From positions 372,001 through 436,000 of the forward strand of contig JAMXDE010000029.1 in assembly GCA_026770025.1 (NCBI GenBank): a stretch of 64,000 bases of DNA, written 5' to 3'. Positions 48,075 through 59,489 of this stretch are shown here, piece by piece. The notes below the pieces were generated by a model that saw only the letters and a program-made list of their open reading frames with translations, did not search any database and was not told the DNA's origin. Position numbers and translations under genes: made by a program. This DNA is from Craspedostauros australis. Its lineage: Eukaryota; Bacillariophyta; Bacillariophyceae; Mastogloiales; Achnanthaceae. The stretch's first letter is position 1, and the number at the start of each line of letters is the position of its first letter.

Positions 48075-50247
48075 ATGAGCAAGGATATCAAAAACAACAA
48101 CGGCGACGGCAGTGACGGACCAAAGAAGGTCGACAACATGCTGCGCCTCCCTTCCAACGCCGAACTCATCGAAGGTGCAGGCAAGGTCACGATGGATGAA
48201 CCGCAGATGTGGGGACGTGGCATCGTCAACGACATCAAGCGCACCGTGGGAACCCACTGGGTGGAGGTACGTCCTGATGCATACTGGTACCAGAGAGTAG
48301 TGCGCGATTACAAACACATGTTAGTCTCATATGTGCTCTCGTGTTGCGCACAACACATCGCACATAACACACAGCACATCGCATGTATACAATGGCTCTG
48401 CTGTCACTCGCCCACCATGCATTCGCACGCATTCGCACGCATTCGTACGCATTCGTACGCATCCTCACTCACCAGCTTCCACCACCTTCATCTTCGTCTT
48501 CATCATCTTATATCGCTCATCACCCAAATACCCCATTGCACCGCAATCACCACCAACCGACCATCTACCAACCATGCATTAACCATGCATTCAACAGGAA
48601 ATGACCAACTTCAACCAGAAGACCATCGCTGTCACCTTCCTCGTCTTCATCTCCGTCATCGCTCCCACTCTCACCTTCGGAGCTGTCTACGGAAAGGCAA
48701 CCGAAAACAACATCGGCGCCATCGAGACCATCATCGCCACAGCCTGGGTCGGTGTCGTCTACAGTCTCATCGGCGGAATGCCCACCTGCATCGTCGGATC
48801 CACCGGTCCGGTCCTCGCATTCTCCACCGTCATCTACAACATGTCCAAGTCCCTCGACGTTCCCTTCCTCACCTTCAACGCATGGGTCAGCGTGTGGCTC
48901 TTCGCCTACACCCTCATCGCCGGCTTCTTCGACCTCACCCGATACGTGCGATTGGCCACCCGCTTCACTGACGAGATCTTCGCCCTCCTCATCGTCAGCA
49001 TCTTCGTGATGGACGCCATCGGCGATCCATTCAGCGACGTCGGCATTCTCCACTACATGAACCCTGACCACGAATCGCACACAGAGCTCGAAGAGGAGGA
49101 TCCAGACTACAGCTACATCTCCACTGGATTCCTGAGCGTGATCCTCGGACTTGGAACCACCTCCTTGATCTTCTTCTTCCGTGGATTCCGTCATTCTCCA
49201 TTCTTCTGCAACGACGGCATCCGCACGTCCATCCATGATTTCTCCGTCACGCTGTCGGTCGTCGTGTGGACTCTCGTCAGGGAGCTCATCTTCGAACACG
49301 TCGAAACCGAGTCGCTCAGCGTCCCAGATGAAATCGAACCGACTTTCGCTTGCTGCGATTCCTCCTGCAACACCTTCTTCCCAGATGACTGCGAAGGTCA
49401 GGCCGAGGCCGCTGGAACACGATCATGGTTGGTTGACTTTGGCGACCTCAACGGAAAGAACTGGATTCCCATCATGGCGGCCGCTCCTGCCATCCTTGCC
49501 TTCGTGCTTTGCTACCTCGACAACGGCATCACGTGGCATCTCATCAACCACAAGAGCCACAACTTGAAGCACGGAGAAGCGTACAACTACGATCTGTGTC
49601 TCAATGGATTCTTCAACTTCGTCAACGGCCTGCTGGGACTGCCATGGTTGGTGGCCACCACCGTTCCATGCATCATCCACCTGAATGCCCTGGCCGACAA
49701 GGACCGTGACGGCAACTTCCTCGAGGTACAGGAGACCCGCCTCACCATGTTCTTCTCCCACCTCATGGTCGGGCTGTCTCTCCTGGTCCTCAACGTCCTC
49801 AAGCTCCTCCCGCTGCCAGTCCTGTACGGAGTGTTCCTCTTCATGGGTCTCTCCAGCTTGCCCAACATCCAGTTCTGGAATCGCTTCCTCCTCTTCTTCC
49901 AGCAACCATCCAAGTACGCCAAGAACTGCTACACCGAGCACATGGAGAAGAGGCGCATCCACATGTACACCATCCTTCAGATCGGCTTCTTCGCTTTGGT
50001 GTTCCTGGTGCAGAACTTGAAGGCGATCGCCATCATCTTCCCATTGATGACCTTGCTTTGCATCCCGGCGCGCCTTTACCTGCTCCCATACTTCTTCGAG
50101 GGATGGGAGCTCCTGTTGTTGGACGGCGAGGACGAGAGCATCGAGCAATGGGCGGAAGCGAAGGAGCAGTCCGTTCGCAGGTACGAGGAATCGAAGCACC
50201 TCAGCTCCATGGAGGAGAGCAGCAGCAGCGACAGCGCTGATGAGTAG
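48075..50247 (+). CDS. SLC4-family bicarbonate transporter, type A, copy 3
   Basis: Exon 1 is 48,075-48,266 and exon 2 is 48,598-50,247, 613 residues. The 331-nt intron is 41 nt longer than in copies 1 and 2 because of expanded GCATTCGCAC/GCATTCGTAC-type and CACATAACAC-type repeats. The short C-terminal tail (SSSSDSADE) matches copy 2 and not copy 1. Exon 1 has Ser where copies 1 and 2 have Asn (NNNGDGSDG). Confidence 0.93.
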
Positions 50248-51099
50248 GAGTAGGAGCGCGAGCAGGAACATGCCTGGATTGTCGCAGGGCTCTCCCCGCC
50301 TCCCGTAATTTCCAAAGGATTTTGATTCCATTTTACATAATATTACAATAATACTAGTACTATACTAGTACCACGTGCATATAACAGTAGAATCTTCACG
50401 TAGAGTCTGGAATATCGCCCTGAGCAATTGACGACATCACCGTCTTGAGATACTGTGCATTGAGATGTATTACACTATATCAAGCTGCCGCTGTTGGGTG
50501 TGTTGTAGCTCGCATTCGTTGTGTTGGCACAGCATGGCGCGGTGTCAGTGGCTCGCGGATTGTGGATTGCGGCTTGCGGCTCGCGGTTTCGTCCGGAGTA
50601 CATACACGTGCGAGTATGAAGGTGGGGAACCTGCCGCATCCACGATGCTGCATCCGTCTGGTCAGGCTCCCTGCGATGAGAGGTGGCTTGGTATGACCTT
50701 TGGTACAGGTGGGCAACTGTGTGGTGGTTGCTGAAGATTCGTGTTGATTTGATTGGATTACGGAGCTGCGGTAGTATATATAAATATGCATATTATGTGC
50801 AAATGGATTCAGCCGATCAACAACAACAAGTGGATGTTCGTGATTCAGGGTGTGTACGGGACCCAATGCAGCCACTCATTTTCGTGGAGGTGTTGCCTGT
50901 TTGCGCTTTTTCTTTTCTGCACGCAATTTTCGTGGAATGCAAAGCCAAGGGGGGAGGGTCAGAACACATCGCACATCTGTCGACCTCCATTGTCTGTGCA
51001 CCAGACTCGGGATCGGGCAATCTGATCACAACAACAAGCAAGATTGCCAGCACATCATTCCGTAGCACTTTGAACACTTGCACTGAACTATCATCCACC
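50248..51099. other. Region between SLC4 type A copy 3 and the ACL4-like gene
   Basis: The first ~650 bp are repeat-arm sequence; the last ~205 bp (from 50,895) are unique and must hold the core promoter and leader of the ACL4-like gene. An open frame runs from 50,683 into that gene, but its first 139 codons look non-coding. Confidence 0.5.
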
Positions 51100-52530
51100 A
51101 TGCCGCCATCGCACAGAACCACCACGTCCAGGAAAAAGGATCGGCGGAATCGTGGCAACCGACCTGGTGCCAAGAGCCGACCCACGCCAAGCAAACCCAA
51201 CTTGAACATCGACGATGTGTTGGTTGCCGCGCAAGGCGAGATGGAACGCATGAACATCGAGCAAGCAGAGAAGTTGTACAGCTCCGCAGCGAGCTTGTTG
51301 CGTTCGGGACAATCGCCCACGCATGGGATCCGCGAACGGCATCTGCTCCACGTTCTGGAGAAGCTGTCCGAAATCAAGGTGGGCCAAGGCGATCAGGAGG
51401 GTGCGCTGAAGTACTTGATGGAGGCGCTGAGTGTGCTTGAGGCCGAGTACCCGGGCGACGTTGCCAAGGACATGTTCTACTACGAGACGCGGTCGACTTT
51501 CACCATGTACTTGGGTCAACTATGTTCGGAGGACCAGGCGTTGGAAGCGTACCAGAAAGGCATTCAGAGTCTGGAGACGTGCATTCGGTTGGTGGAAGCA
51601 CAGACGGAGAATGACGATATTCAGGACGAAGAGATGCATGATAGCAACGACGACGACGGCGAAGACCACGAGAATGGCAAGACGACTAAACACCCGCTCA
51701 CGAAACAGGAAATCTTGAGAGAACTCCGACAGAAACTGTCTGGTGCATACTGCACTGTCGCTGAACTGTACTTGACGGACTTATGCTTTGCTGAACAAGC
51801 CGAGGAGCATTGCGAATCGTACATGCAAAAGGCGTTGGCGATCCAGCAGGATGGAAATCCCATGCCAGACGCATTGCAAACCATGGCAAGCTTGCGACTG
51901 TCGCAAGACGAAAGCAAACGCAAGGAGGCCATTGGTTACATGCTGGATGCATTCCAGTGCATGCAGAAGGGATGCGACGCATTGGCCTCGTTGGTAGGAT
52001 TGACGCCATCGCCATCGGGAGCAGTAGAGACAGCGAAATCTGTTGGATTGCCACCGAACGACACGGACACCCAGGCACTTGAATTGAAGGAAGTCGAGGC
52101 TGCCAACGCATTGCCAGAGTTTGAATTCCGTTGTCAATCATCCAAACTGTTGCTGGAATGTGCGGCTTTGCCGGACTGCCCCGAACGGCAGAAGCAGGCC
52201 TGCGTAGCATCTGCCATCTCCGTCCTCGGCAGTTTGTTGGCACAGAACGACGAGGTGATTGAGATTTGGTACTTGACCGGGTGCGCATTCTGCGCGCAAG
52301 CGGGCAGCGACAACAGCAGCAAGGACTCGGCACGACATTACGTGAAACGCGCCATGGAGATGCTTGTGGACACGCAGAAGGCAGTCAAGCAGCAACAGCA
52401 GTATGCCGAAGATGAAGAAGAGGACGAGTTGGAGGAGCAGCTGGAAGAGTTGATATGCCAAATCGAAGATGTGCAGGCCAAGCTTGATGAACTTGGCGAC
52501 GATGATGAAGCCGAGACCATGGAGGACTAA
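51100..52530 (+). CDS. TPR-repeat protein, probable uL4 (Rpl4) assembly chaperone ACL4-like
   Basis: A single-exon 476-residue protein. The ATG at 51,100 (ACCATGCCGCC context) was preferred over upstream in-frame ATGs, which lie in the repeat arm. A basic head (residues 1-35) is followed by helical TPR-type repeats such as NIEQAEKLYSSAASLL and GDQEGALKYLMEALSVLEAE. An acidic insert (about 165-190) and a C-terminal acidic coiled segment (LEEQLEELICQIEDVQAKLD) complete it. This layout fits the yeast ACL4 family, which escorts newly made ribosomal protein uL4 to the nucleus. The TPR class is firm; the exact orthology is probable. Other ribosome genes follow at 55.7-58.9 kb. Confidence 0.7.
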   Translation: MPPSHRTTTSRKKDRRNRGNRPGAKSRPTPSKPNLNIDDVLVAAQGEMERMNIEQAEKLYSSAASLLRSGQSPTHGIRERHLLHVLEKLSEIKVGQGDQEGALKYLMEALSVLEAEYPGDVAKDMFYYETRSTFTMYLGQLCSEDQALEAYQKGIQSLETCIRLVEAQTENDDIQDEEMHDSNDDDGEDHENGKTTKHPLTKQEILRELRQKLSGAYCTVAELYLTDLCFAEQAEEHCESYMQKALAIQQDGNPMPDALQTMASLRLSQDESKRKEAIGYMLDAFQCMQKGCDALASLVGLTPSPSGAVETAKSVGLPPNDTDTQALELKEVEAANALPEFEFRCQSSKLLLECAALPDCPERQKQACVASAISVLGSLLAQNDEVIEIWYLTGCAFCAQAGSDNSSKDSARHYVKRAMEMLVDTQKAVKQQQQYAEDEEEDELEEQLEELICQIEDVQAKLDELGDDDEAETMED

Positions 52531-52821
52531 ACGTTTCACTCCACAAATAGAGAAAAGCAAGAGAGAGAGAGAAAGACATTTTTTCTTCCAGCGCAGTTGC
52601 CATGATCAGTCCCATTTTGATAATACTACTCGTATGTAGTACGAATAAGAGTATGGTATCGATGTGAATAGTGGTGCTCTACTAGTACAGAAAGGGTCGT
52701 TCCCGATGGAAGATGCGAAGTTGGTGTTCGCGACTTGATCGTGTTTATCATGCGATGCTGGTACCATGGATTGGAGCGGAGATATTTGCGTCCGTTGGCA
52801 CCGCACCCCCGCTATCAGTGC
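52531..52821. other. Short convergent intergenic region
   Basis: 291 bp between the ACL4-like and F-box genes, which converge. It is AT-richer than its surroundings and nothing else was seen. Confidence 0.4.
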
Positions 52822-54120
52822 CTACAACGCAAGCAGAATGCCATGCAAGAAATCCTCCGACTCTTCAATCTCGGCGCGCTTAGCGAATGCATTTCGCCGT
52901 TGGCAAAACTCCATGTTGCGTCGCACCAAATCAGACGGCGCCAGAAGCTCTTGAAGCGGCTCGAGGCGGATCTTGGACACCATGATGTGTTTGAGTTGGG
53001 AGTGTTCATCCTCCAACATTTGATTGCTGTTATCAAAATACCGCGTCTGACCGACAGGTACAAGATCGGCCGCCAGCTCCATCAACTCTTTGCGATTCGG
53101 TGGCCTCAGCCCTGCGACGGTTTGTGCGACCAGCACTGCTTGTTCATTGTTGCCATTATCACTGCTGCTACTGCTCCCGATGTTGCTATCGTCCTCATTG
53201 TTGCTGCTGCTGCTGTTGCTGCTGTGTAGTCGCCATAGAGAGACGCCTGGTCGATAGCAGAAGCGAGTCAACTGTGGCCAATGCCACGGTGGATCGAAAT
53301 TGTTGTATTGCAGCTTGCTGCGAACATGTTCATTGCAATTCTGTTGCTGACTGTTCACGGCAGTTTGATCGTCGACGGTTTGACTGTAGTAGGGGCGACA
53401 CCACTCCTCCAGCTCCACGATGAAACCCTGCGATTGGTCGGACCGCGTGAAGGAGAACGTTCCATCCGGCCAGTACGTGTGCACCTCCACACCGGAGGCA
53501 TCGATGTCGTTGCCGCCGAAGGGTGTGTAAAAATGGCCATCCAGCCATTCCGGTTGGCGTCGGATGCACTGCAGCCCCGTGAGCTTCTCCCTCATCAAGG
53601 CCGTGCCCTCGTAGGTCGTGTTGTGGCAGTACGTGATGTCCACATACTGCAGGTTGGTCATGGCCGACATCAATTTGAGACCCTCGTCCGTGACCCTCAT
53701 CGACCGGCGCATGGAAATGCGGTGCAAGCTGGGCAGCAACTGGAGCGTGGCGAGGAAGCGCAGAAACGCATCGGTGCAGAACCCCTGCACGTCCAGTGTG
53801 ACGAGGGAGGATGGATTGAGCCAGAATGCTTTCTGACTGAGGAAGGGAGTCATGGGATGGTCGAGACCGTCGTCTTTAGCGAGGTTCGTTGCGATGTCTG
53901 TGGGGATGACCCGCTTGTCCGTGTGTGTGACGGTGATGTGATGCACGCAGGCCTCGATGGCGCGACGCTGTCTCCACAGCAGCCCCGAGCTTGCGAGGAA
54001 GCGCCTGCGATCCTTCAGAGGAAGGTGCTCCATGATCTCCAGCAGCAGATTGTCAGGCATGCCCAACACCGGTGAAGATGCTGGCAATGGCAGCGTTTTG
54101 GTGATTGTCAACGATTCCAT
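52822..54120 (-). CDS. F-box / leucine-rich-repeat-like protein
   Basis: A single-exon 432-residue protein starting MESLTITKTLPLPASS. An F-box-like segment lies at about 19-60 (GMPDNLLLEIMEHLPLKDRR, then FLASSGLLWRQRRA). LRR-like strands follow at about 105-185 (LVTLDVQGFCTDAFLRFLAT, LHRISMRRSMRVTDEGLKLM, LQYVDITYCHNTT). After these comes an unrecognised segment, HTYWPDGTFSFTRSDQSQGF, and a Ser/Asn-rich low-complexity stretch near 295-330. F-box proteins usually recruit targets to SCF ubiquitin ligases; the target is unknown. Confidence 0.65.
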   Translation of the reverse strand: MESLTITKTLPLPASSPVLGMPDNLLLEIMEHLPLKDRRRFLASSGLLWRQRRAIEACVHHITVTHTDKRVIPTDIATNLAKDDGLDHPMTPFLSQKAFWLNPSSLVTLDVQGFCTDAFLRFLATLQLLPSLHRISMRRSMRVTDEGLKLMSAMTNLQYVDITYCHNTTYEGTALMREKLTGLQCIRRQPEWLDGHFYTPFGGNDIDASGVEVHTYWPDGTFSFTRSDQSQGFIVELEEWCRPYYSQTVDDQTAVNSQQQNCNEHVRSKLQYNNFDPPWHWPQLTRFCYRPGVSLWRLHSSNSSSSNNEDDSNIGSSSSSDNGNNEQAVLVAQTVAGLRPPNRKELMELAADLVPVGQTRYFDNSNQMLEDEHSQLKHIMVSKIRLEPLQELLAPSDLVRRNMEFCQRRNAFAKRAEIEESEDFLHGILLAL

Positions 54121-55665
54121 CTCGTTGTTGCAGTTGATGTTGCCAAATGTCGTCGCAGAGATGGAGGCGGAGTGTGGAGTGTGGAATGTGAAGCGTGGAG
54201 TATGGAGAATGGAGTATTGGTACGGATACGAGTGCGCTGCTGAAGCGTGTCGACTTGGATGCAGCGGTGGGACGAGACGAGATGGGGCAGGATGGGTTGG
54301 GGGGTGTTGATGACAGAAGATACGGAACGAAGACTTCTGCGTCTGCGGGGCAAGCTGACTTCAACGATGTTGCTCGAGCGTTGCTGATGATGGGTTGCAG
54401 ATGACGACGTTTGCGTTGTCGGTGAAGGAGGTATCGTGCGATTCCTTTATGGTGTTGCTACGAATACGTATTGAGAGTGCATGTGTGTGATTGAGAATGC
54501 ATGTCCATGAAGATGCGATTCCACAGAACACTGGTTTGGCCAACACAGAATTTCACATCAAGGGAAGGATGACGCAACTGGAAGGCTGGAAATCGAGATC
54601 TTGGCGTCGCGCGTGACTCAGCACTCCGGATTGAGAGATCACTACAACCTGTTTCAAATGGCATCGCCAACTGAGGGAACTCATAGCGACTACTATACGA
54701 ATACATACATAGGCGTCTCCTAAGCAGACTGGTGCGTCGTGTTGGAAGCAGTTGCTCTCCTGCATTGACGAGCCCCTCGAGGGAGGTATTCTATGAATAA
54801 TCTAAGTCATCTCGCATACCTCGATCGCAAGTCTTTCACCACAAAGAAGGCATTTCGGAACAGAGCATCTCGTACAACTGTCCACCTATGGAATGGCGCG
54901 CTGCCCATGCATTGTACGAAGTACCCACATCGCTCCGCCCTTCGTCGAATTGATCCAACAGAGTCGAGTACCGTTCACAATATTACCGAGCTTGCGCGGC
55001 ACGCCACCAAGCACAAGAATGGAGTTAGTTGGTTGAAGCAACCCCTCTACACTTGATTATCGCCTGATTCGGCCACAAGCTGCACTCTTCTCTTGACTAC
55101 TATTATGCTACATTACTACCATATGATAATACAGATAGAGGGATTATGTCATCCCATGCCTCTTGGGTTGCGATTGGAGTGAAGTACATAGATCATATTA
55201 TATAATAGACTAATACATAATACTCTCCTAATGCTCTACAGAGCACTCTGCTCTGTTGGTCCTGGTCACCGCGATCATTTCAATTTGGCGCCATTTTTTC
55301 TACCTGACGATTGACTCACTCGACTGCATTTACCGCTTACTTCTTGGCGAAATGGCGGACGGCCTGACAGACGCAAGCGTCGTTTGCCGCGAAATTGTCG
55401 GTGTTGGTTTTTGCTCTCTTTGTTGTTGTGGTCGTTGGTTGGTTCCACGATGGTGAAGCGCAAGCGATGTCCCCTTGTTGTTGATCGACACCATCGTCAA
55501 CCGACCAAGACCACCACGAGCATCATCACCAGCAACAGCGCCAGCAACAGCACCATCAACAGACGCAACGGATCCTTCTCACCGCAACACGAAATCCACA
55601 CCAACAGGTAAAGCCGCACCCACAGCCGCACACAACCACCGACGAAATCCAAAACACCGTCCACC
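54121..55665. other. Divergent intergenic region between the F-box gene and RPSA
   Basis: 1.5 kb with no gene recognised. The last ~200 bp before 55,666 are A/C-rich, as expected for the RPSA leader. The remainder shows no repeat or RNA feature I can name. Confidence 0.45.
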
Positions 55666-56529
55666 ATGTCTGCCTTTGCTTCCCTTCCAGCCGTCCTCCA
55701 ACCCAAGGAGGAGGACATCCAGATGCTGCTCTCCGCCGGAGTGCACACCGGAACCCGCAACTCCGACTCCGGAATGGAGGAGTACATCTGGCGCCGCCGC
55801 AACGATGGTGTCCACATCCTGAACATCGGCATGACCTGGGAGAAGATCATCCTCGCCGCCCGCGTGATCTGCGCCATTGAGAACCCAGAGGATGTCATCG
55901 CCATCTCCGCCCGCCCGTACGGAATGCGCGCCGTCCTCAAGTTCGCCCACTACACCGGATCCCAGTCCATCGCCGGACGCTTCACCCCAGGAACCTTCAC
56001 TAACCAGATCACCAAGCAGTTCAAGGAGCCGCGTCTGCTGGTCGTCACCGACCCACGCACCGATTCCCAGGCCGTCAGGGAAGCCTCGTACGTCAACCTG
56101 CCAGTCATCGCCTTCTGCGACTCCGACTCTCCGCTCCAGTTCGTCGATGTTGCCATCCCAGCCAACAACAAGGGAAAGTACTCCATCGGTCTTCTCTACT
56201 GGCTCTTGGCACGTGAGATCCTCCGCCTGAGAGGAGCCGTCAACAGACAGACCGACTGGGACGTGCCAGTCGATCTCTTCTTCCACCGCGACGTCGAGGA
56301 GCTCAAGAAGAACGAGGAGGAGCAGGCCCAGAAGGCCGAGGATGCTGCCGCTGCGGCCGCCGCCGCTGCCGCCCCAGTGTACGAGGAGCCAATCCCCGCC
56401 GAGCAGCCAGCTCCAGCCGCCGAGGGTGCCGAGACTGGATTCGAGGCCGCCCCAGCTGGAGATGCTGCCGCCTACGGTGCATCCTGGGAGGGTGACCAAG
56501 GAGCCGCCGCCGGTGCCAGCGAATGGTAA
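55666..56529 (+). CDS. RPSA: 40S ribosomal protein SA (uS2)
   Basis: A single-exon 287-residue protein, the usual length for eukaryotic uS2. The start sits in CACCATGTCTGCC. The core includes [64 protein letters not shown] and [18 protein letters not shown], all strongly conserved. The C-terminus is Ala/Glu/Pro-rich and ends in EW, as in other eukaryotes. The protein is part of the small ribosomal subunit. Codon use is strongly biased to C-ending codons, as expected for high expression. Confidence 0.97.
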   Translation: MSAFASLPAVLQPKEEDIQMLLSAGVHTGTRNSDSGMEEYIWRRRNDGVHILNIGMTWEKIILAARVICAIENPEDVIAISARPYGMRAVLKFAHYTGSQSIAGRFTPGTFTNQITKQFKEPRLLVVTDPRTDSQAVREASYVNLPVIAFCDSDSPLQFVDVAIPANNKGKYSIGLLYWLLAREILRLRGAVNRQTDWDVPVDLFFHRDVEELKKNEEEQAQKAEDAAAAAAAAAAPVYEEPIPAEQPAPAAEGAETGFEAAPAGDAAAYGASWEGDQGAAAGASEW

Positions 56530-57128
56530 ATTCCTTAAGCCAACAAAACAAAGTGTACATCTTTCCACTCTTCTTGCTAGAATAAGTCACAAATCAACTT
56601 AAGAAACTGAAGGCCTGGAACGATTGAACACAAAGCATAGTATCACGATGCACGAACGGGGTTGTATCTGCAGAGTGGAGTGTAAGTATCCACAGCATTG
56701 GACACTCAACTCTGCATGACATGAGATGAATATACCAGCAGCTCTCTCTCTCTCCTTCCACAGAGATGGATGAGTTGTCTTGATCATTGCATGGTCCCCG
56801 TAGTAGTACTTGGGGAAACTGTCCAGACTTGTTGTCTGTCGATCATGTTGCACCTGTTGGGGTCGAAAGCCTGCTGTTGGAGTTAGACCATGGTTGGCGG
56901 CAACCAACGGAGGACAGACGACAATGAGCAACCTCCAACCAAAAAGTCGTTTTCCACATTGGTTGCGTTCCTCCATGATTTCCTTTTTGGCGTTTTCGTT
57001 TCCGCGTTTTCTGTCAACAACTGAGCGAACATCATCACCCATCACTTCCACATCGACACAAAGAGGCTCTACCCGACCAACAAACCGCAACCATTCAACG
57101 CAACACAACCAGATAGCGCAACAGCAGC
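56530..57128. other. Intergenic region between RPSA and bystin
   Basis: 599 bp with no feature recognised. The end before 57,129 is an A/C-rich leader (CAACCATTCAACGCAACACA). Confidence 0.4.
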
Positions 57129-58899
57129 ATGCCCAAGGTGAAACGAATTCGCGCGGCCGCGTTGGCCACCGAGCAGGCGCGACATGAACCGCTGGGACAG
57201 ACGATCGATCGTGACTCCAACCGCGGCAAATTCGCTGCGCCCGTCAGAGGCAAGAAGGCCAAGGGCGGTGCGGACGGCACAGATGGAGAGTTCCTGGATG
57301 ACAGGACGTCCTCGAAGATCCTGGAGATGACGCGTCAGCAGCAACTGGAGATGGAGAGCGAGGAGTATGCGAAAAATCGAAGGAAGGCGGCGGCTGCGAA
57401 GCAGCAAGGCAGGAGCATGCCGGCTGCTGCCAAGTTGGACAGCGATGACGAAGACGAAGGCAATGAAGAGGAGGTCGAGGAGATCATCCTTGATGAAGAC
57501 GAAGAGTAAGCAGCAGCGCAAGTACCAACAGCGGTGCATGTTCGGCAGGAGCAGAGCATATCGAAACGAGATGCAATGTCAACATGTGAGAACAGTCATG
57601 ATACCAATGGTGGTGGTGGTGGTGGTGGTGGTGCCGATGATGCAAGTCATCAAAAGAAGTTGAATTGCGTTGCGAATGGAAGCTTTGATCAATACTCCGT
57701 GATTTCCACAAAACATCGTACACTGACCATCAAGCTGTTGCCATCGCTGTTGTGATCATCAATCTGTTGAAATCAACCTATTGAAATCAACAATTTGTGT
57801 GCGATACTATTATGTGCTCCACATCTTTCCCTTCTGGAACAGCTACATCTCCAACGATAAGGGATACGTCGATATTCGGGAAGATGCCATGGGAATGTCG
57901 CCGGAGGATGAAGCCCTCGTCAAGTCGATGATGGGAGGCAGCAGCAACGAGGGCGGAGAACAACGCCAAACGTTGGCCGACATGATCCTGTCCAAAATTG
58001 CAGAAAAGGAAGCGGGAGGCGGTGCACAAGGTGGTGCAGGTGACGGCACCGGCGTTGATGAGGACGGATTGCCACCACTGCCAACCAAGGTGGTGGAAGT
58101 GTACACGGACATTGGCAAAATATTGAACGGCTACACGTCCGGGAAACTGCCCAAGGCCTTCAAGGTCATTCCCTCCCTGTCCAATTGGGAGCAGGTGCTG
58201 TACTTGACGCGTCCTGACATGTGGACGCCGCAGGCAATGTTCGCCGCGACGCGTATCTTCGCTTCCAACCTGAATCCCAAGATGGCTCAACGATTCTTCA
58301 ACCTCGTCTTGTTGGATGCGGTGCGAGCGGATATCTACCAGCACAAGAAGCTGAATTATCACTACTACATGAGCCTGAAGAAGGCGGTGTACAAACCAGC
58401 CGCATTCTTCAAGGGCATCCTGCTGCCGCTGTGCAAGGACGAATGCACGTTGCGGGAGGCTGCCATCGTCGCCAGCATGCTGCAACGAGTCAGCATACCC
58501 GTGCATCATTCCGCGGTGGCCATTCACAAGCTTGCGCAGATGAAGGAATACAACGGTGCGGCATCCATTTTCATCCGAACGTTGCTAAACAAGAAGTACT
58601 CCCTGCCGGCTCCCGTGATCAGCAGTTTGGTGCGGCACTTCTGCAGTTTCTTGGGAGATTCTCGGACGTTGCCCGTGCTGTGGCACCAGGCATTGCTGAC
58701 CTTCGTGCAGCGATACAAGAATGCGCTGCAGGGTGACACTGTGCGTGAAACTTTGCGCGCGTTGATGAAGAAGCACTTCCATCACAAGATCACTCCGGAG
58801 ATTCGAAGGGAGCTCTTCGGATTGCAGGCCTACAAAGATGAACGGAATTCGATGGCCGGTGGAGCTGCTTCAACAACCGGTGATTCCATGATGGCTTGA
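57129..58899 (+). CDS. BYSL: Bystin (Enp1-like 40S ribosome biogenesis factor)
   Basis: Exon 1 is 57,129-57,505 and exon 2 is 57,843-58,899; the 337-nt intron is GTAAGC...GAACAG at phase 2 and holds a GGT run near 57,609. Total 477 residues. Exon 1 encodes a basic start (MPKVKRIRAA) and an acidic stretch just before the splice site. Exon 2 opens YISNDKGYVDIREDAMGMSP and carries the bystin domain: SGKLPKAFKVIPSLSNWEQV, LTRPDMWTPQAMFAATRIFA, LNYHYYMSLKKAVYKPAAFF and LKxECTLREA-like text, ending near HHKITPEIRRELF. Bystin acts in processing and export of pre-40S particles. Confidence 0.95.
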
Positions 58900-59489
58900 T
58901 GGTATGAGAGGGCTGTGGACGAACGTGCGCGACTGGCATTGTGGCAAGCAGATTGATGTGACCCTACTCTCTCTGGAGAGGGAGAGAGAGAGAGAGAGAG
59001 AGAGAGGCATCGCTCTCAATTCATCGACCTGGCGCGTGGTGTGCCGCATTCCACACTCGAGAATTATGAGTATACTGCAATTACTGTTTCGTTATATCAG
59101 TACCAATTAAACACAGTGTGTGGGTTCCTTGAAGAAGGGCCAACTAGCACGCACGAATATACACTTCAAGAGCTGCTACCATACAAAGTGCGAAAATGAA
59201 CGATTGCAGTGACGTGTGGCATAGCATGGCATTTATTACGTTCCAATACCCACTCAAGAAGTTCTTCAGCTCTGCGCTTGGTTCCGTCGACGTCCACGGT
59301 CGTGTGTACTCGTAGCACTGTGGGATCATTCCCTTCTCAATTGATGCTTGGATGGGTCGCGTATCATCCGCTGCTGACTGGCATTCACCGCTCGTATTTC
59401 CTAGTTCTCACTTTGACTTCGACTTGGACTTCCCCACTGGCACTGCCATTGTGAGGCAACCACAAAGTGACCACGCTCCATGCCCTCTT
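58900..59489. other. Convergent intergenic region
   Basis: 590 bp between bystin and the first chalcone-isomerase-like gene. A (GA)n run lies at about 58,977-59,006. No gene was seen. Confidence 0.45.

Larger units (their letters stand above)
43365..50894. repeat. Right arm of the ~7.5 kb inverted repeat (A-B unit 3)
   Basis: Reverse complement of 23,845-31,345, and over 43,054 to about 50,220 also of unit 1. More substitutions and small indels separate this unit from units 1 and 2 than separate those two from each other. The right boundary (50,894) lies 205 bp before the ATG of the ACL4-like gene. Confidence 0.9.

Noticed and set aside
50683-51099. N-terminal extension of the ACL4-like frame (139 extra codons)
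   Set aside because: Most of it is repeat-arm sequence shared with 23.8-24.1 kb, where it is not followed by any ACL4-like gene, and its composition is not protein-like. The ATG at 51,100 fits the basic start of the family.
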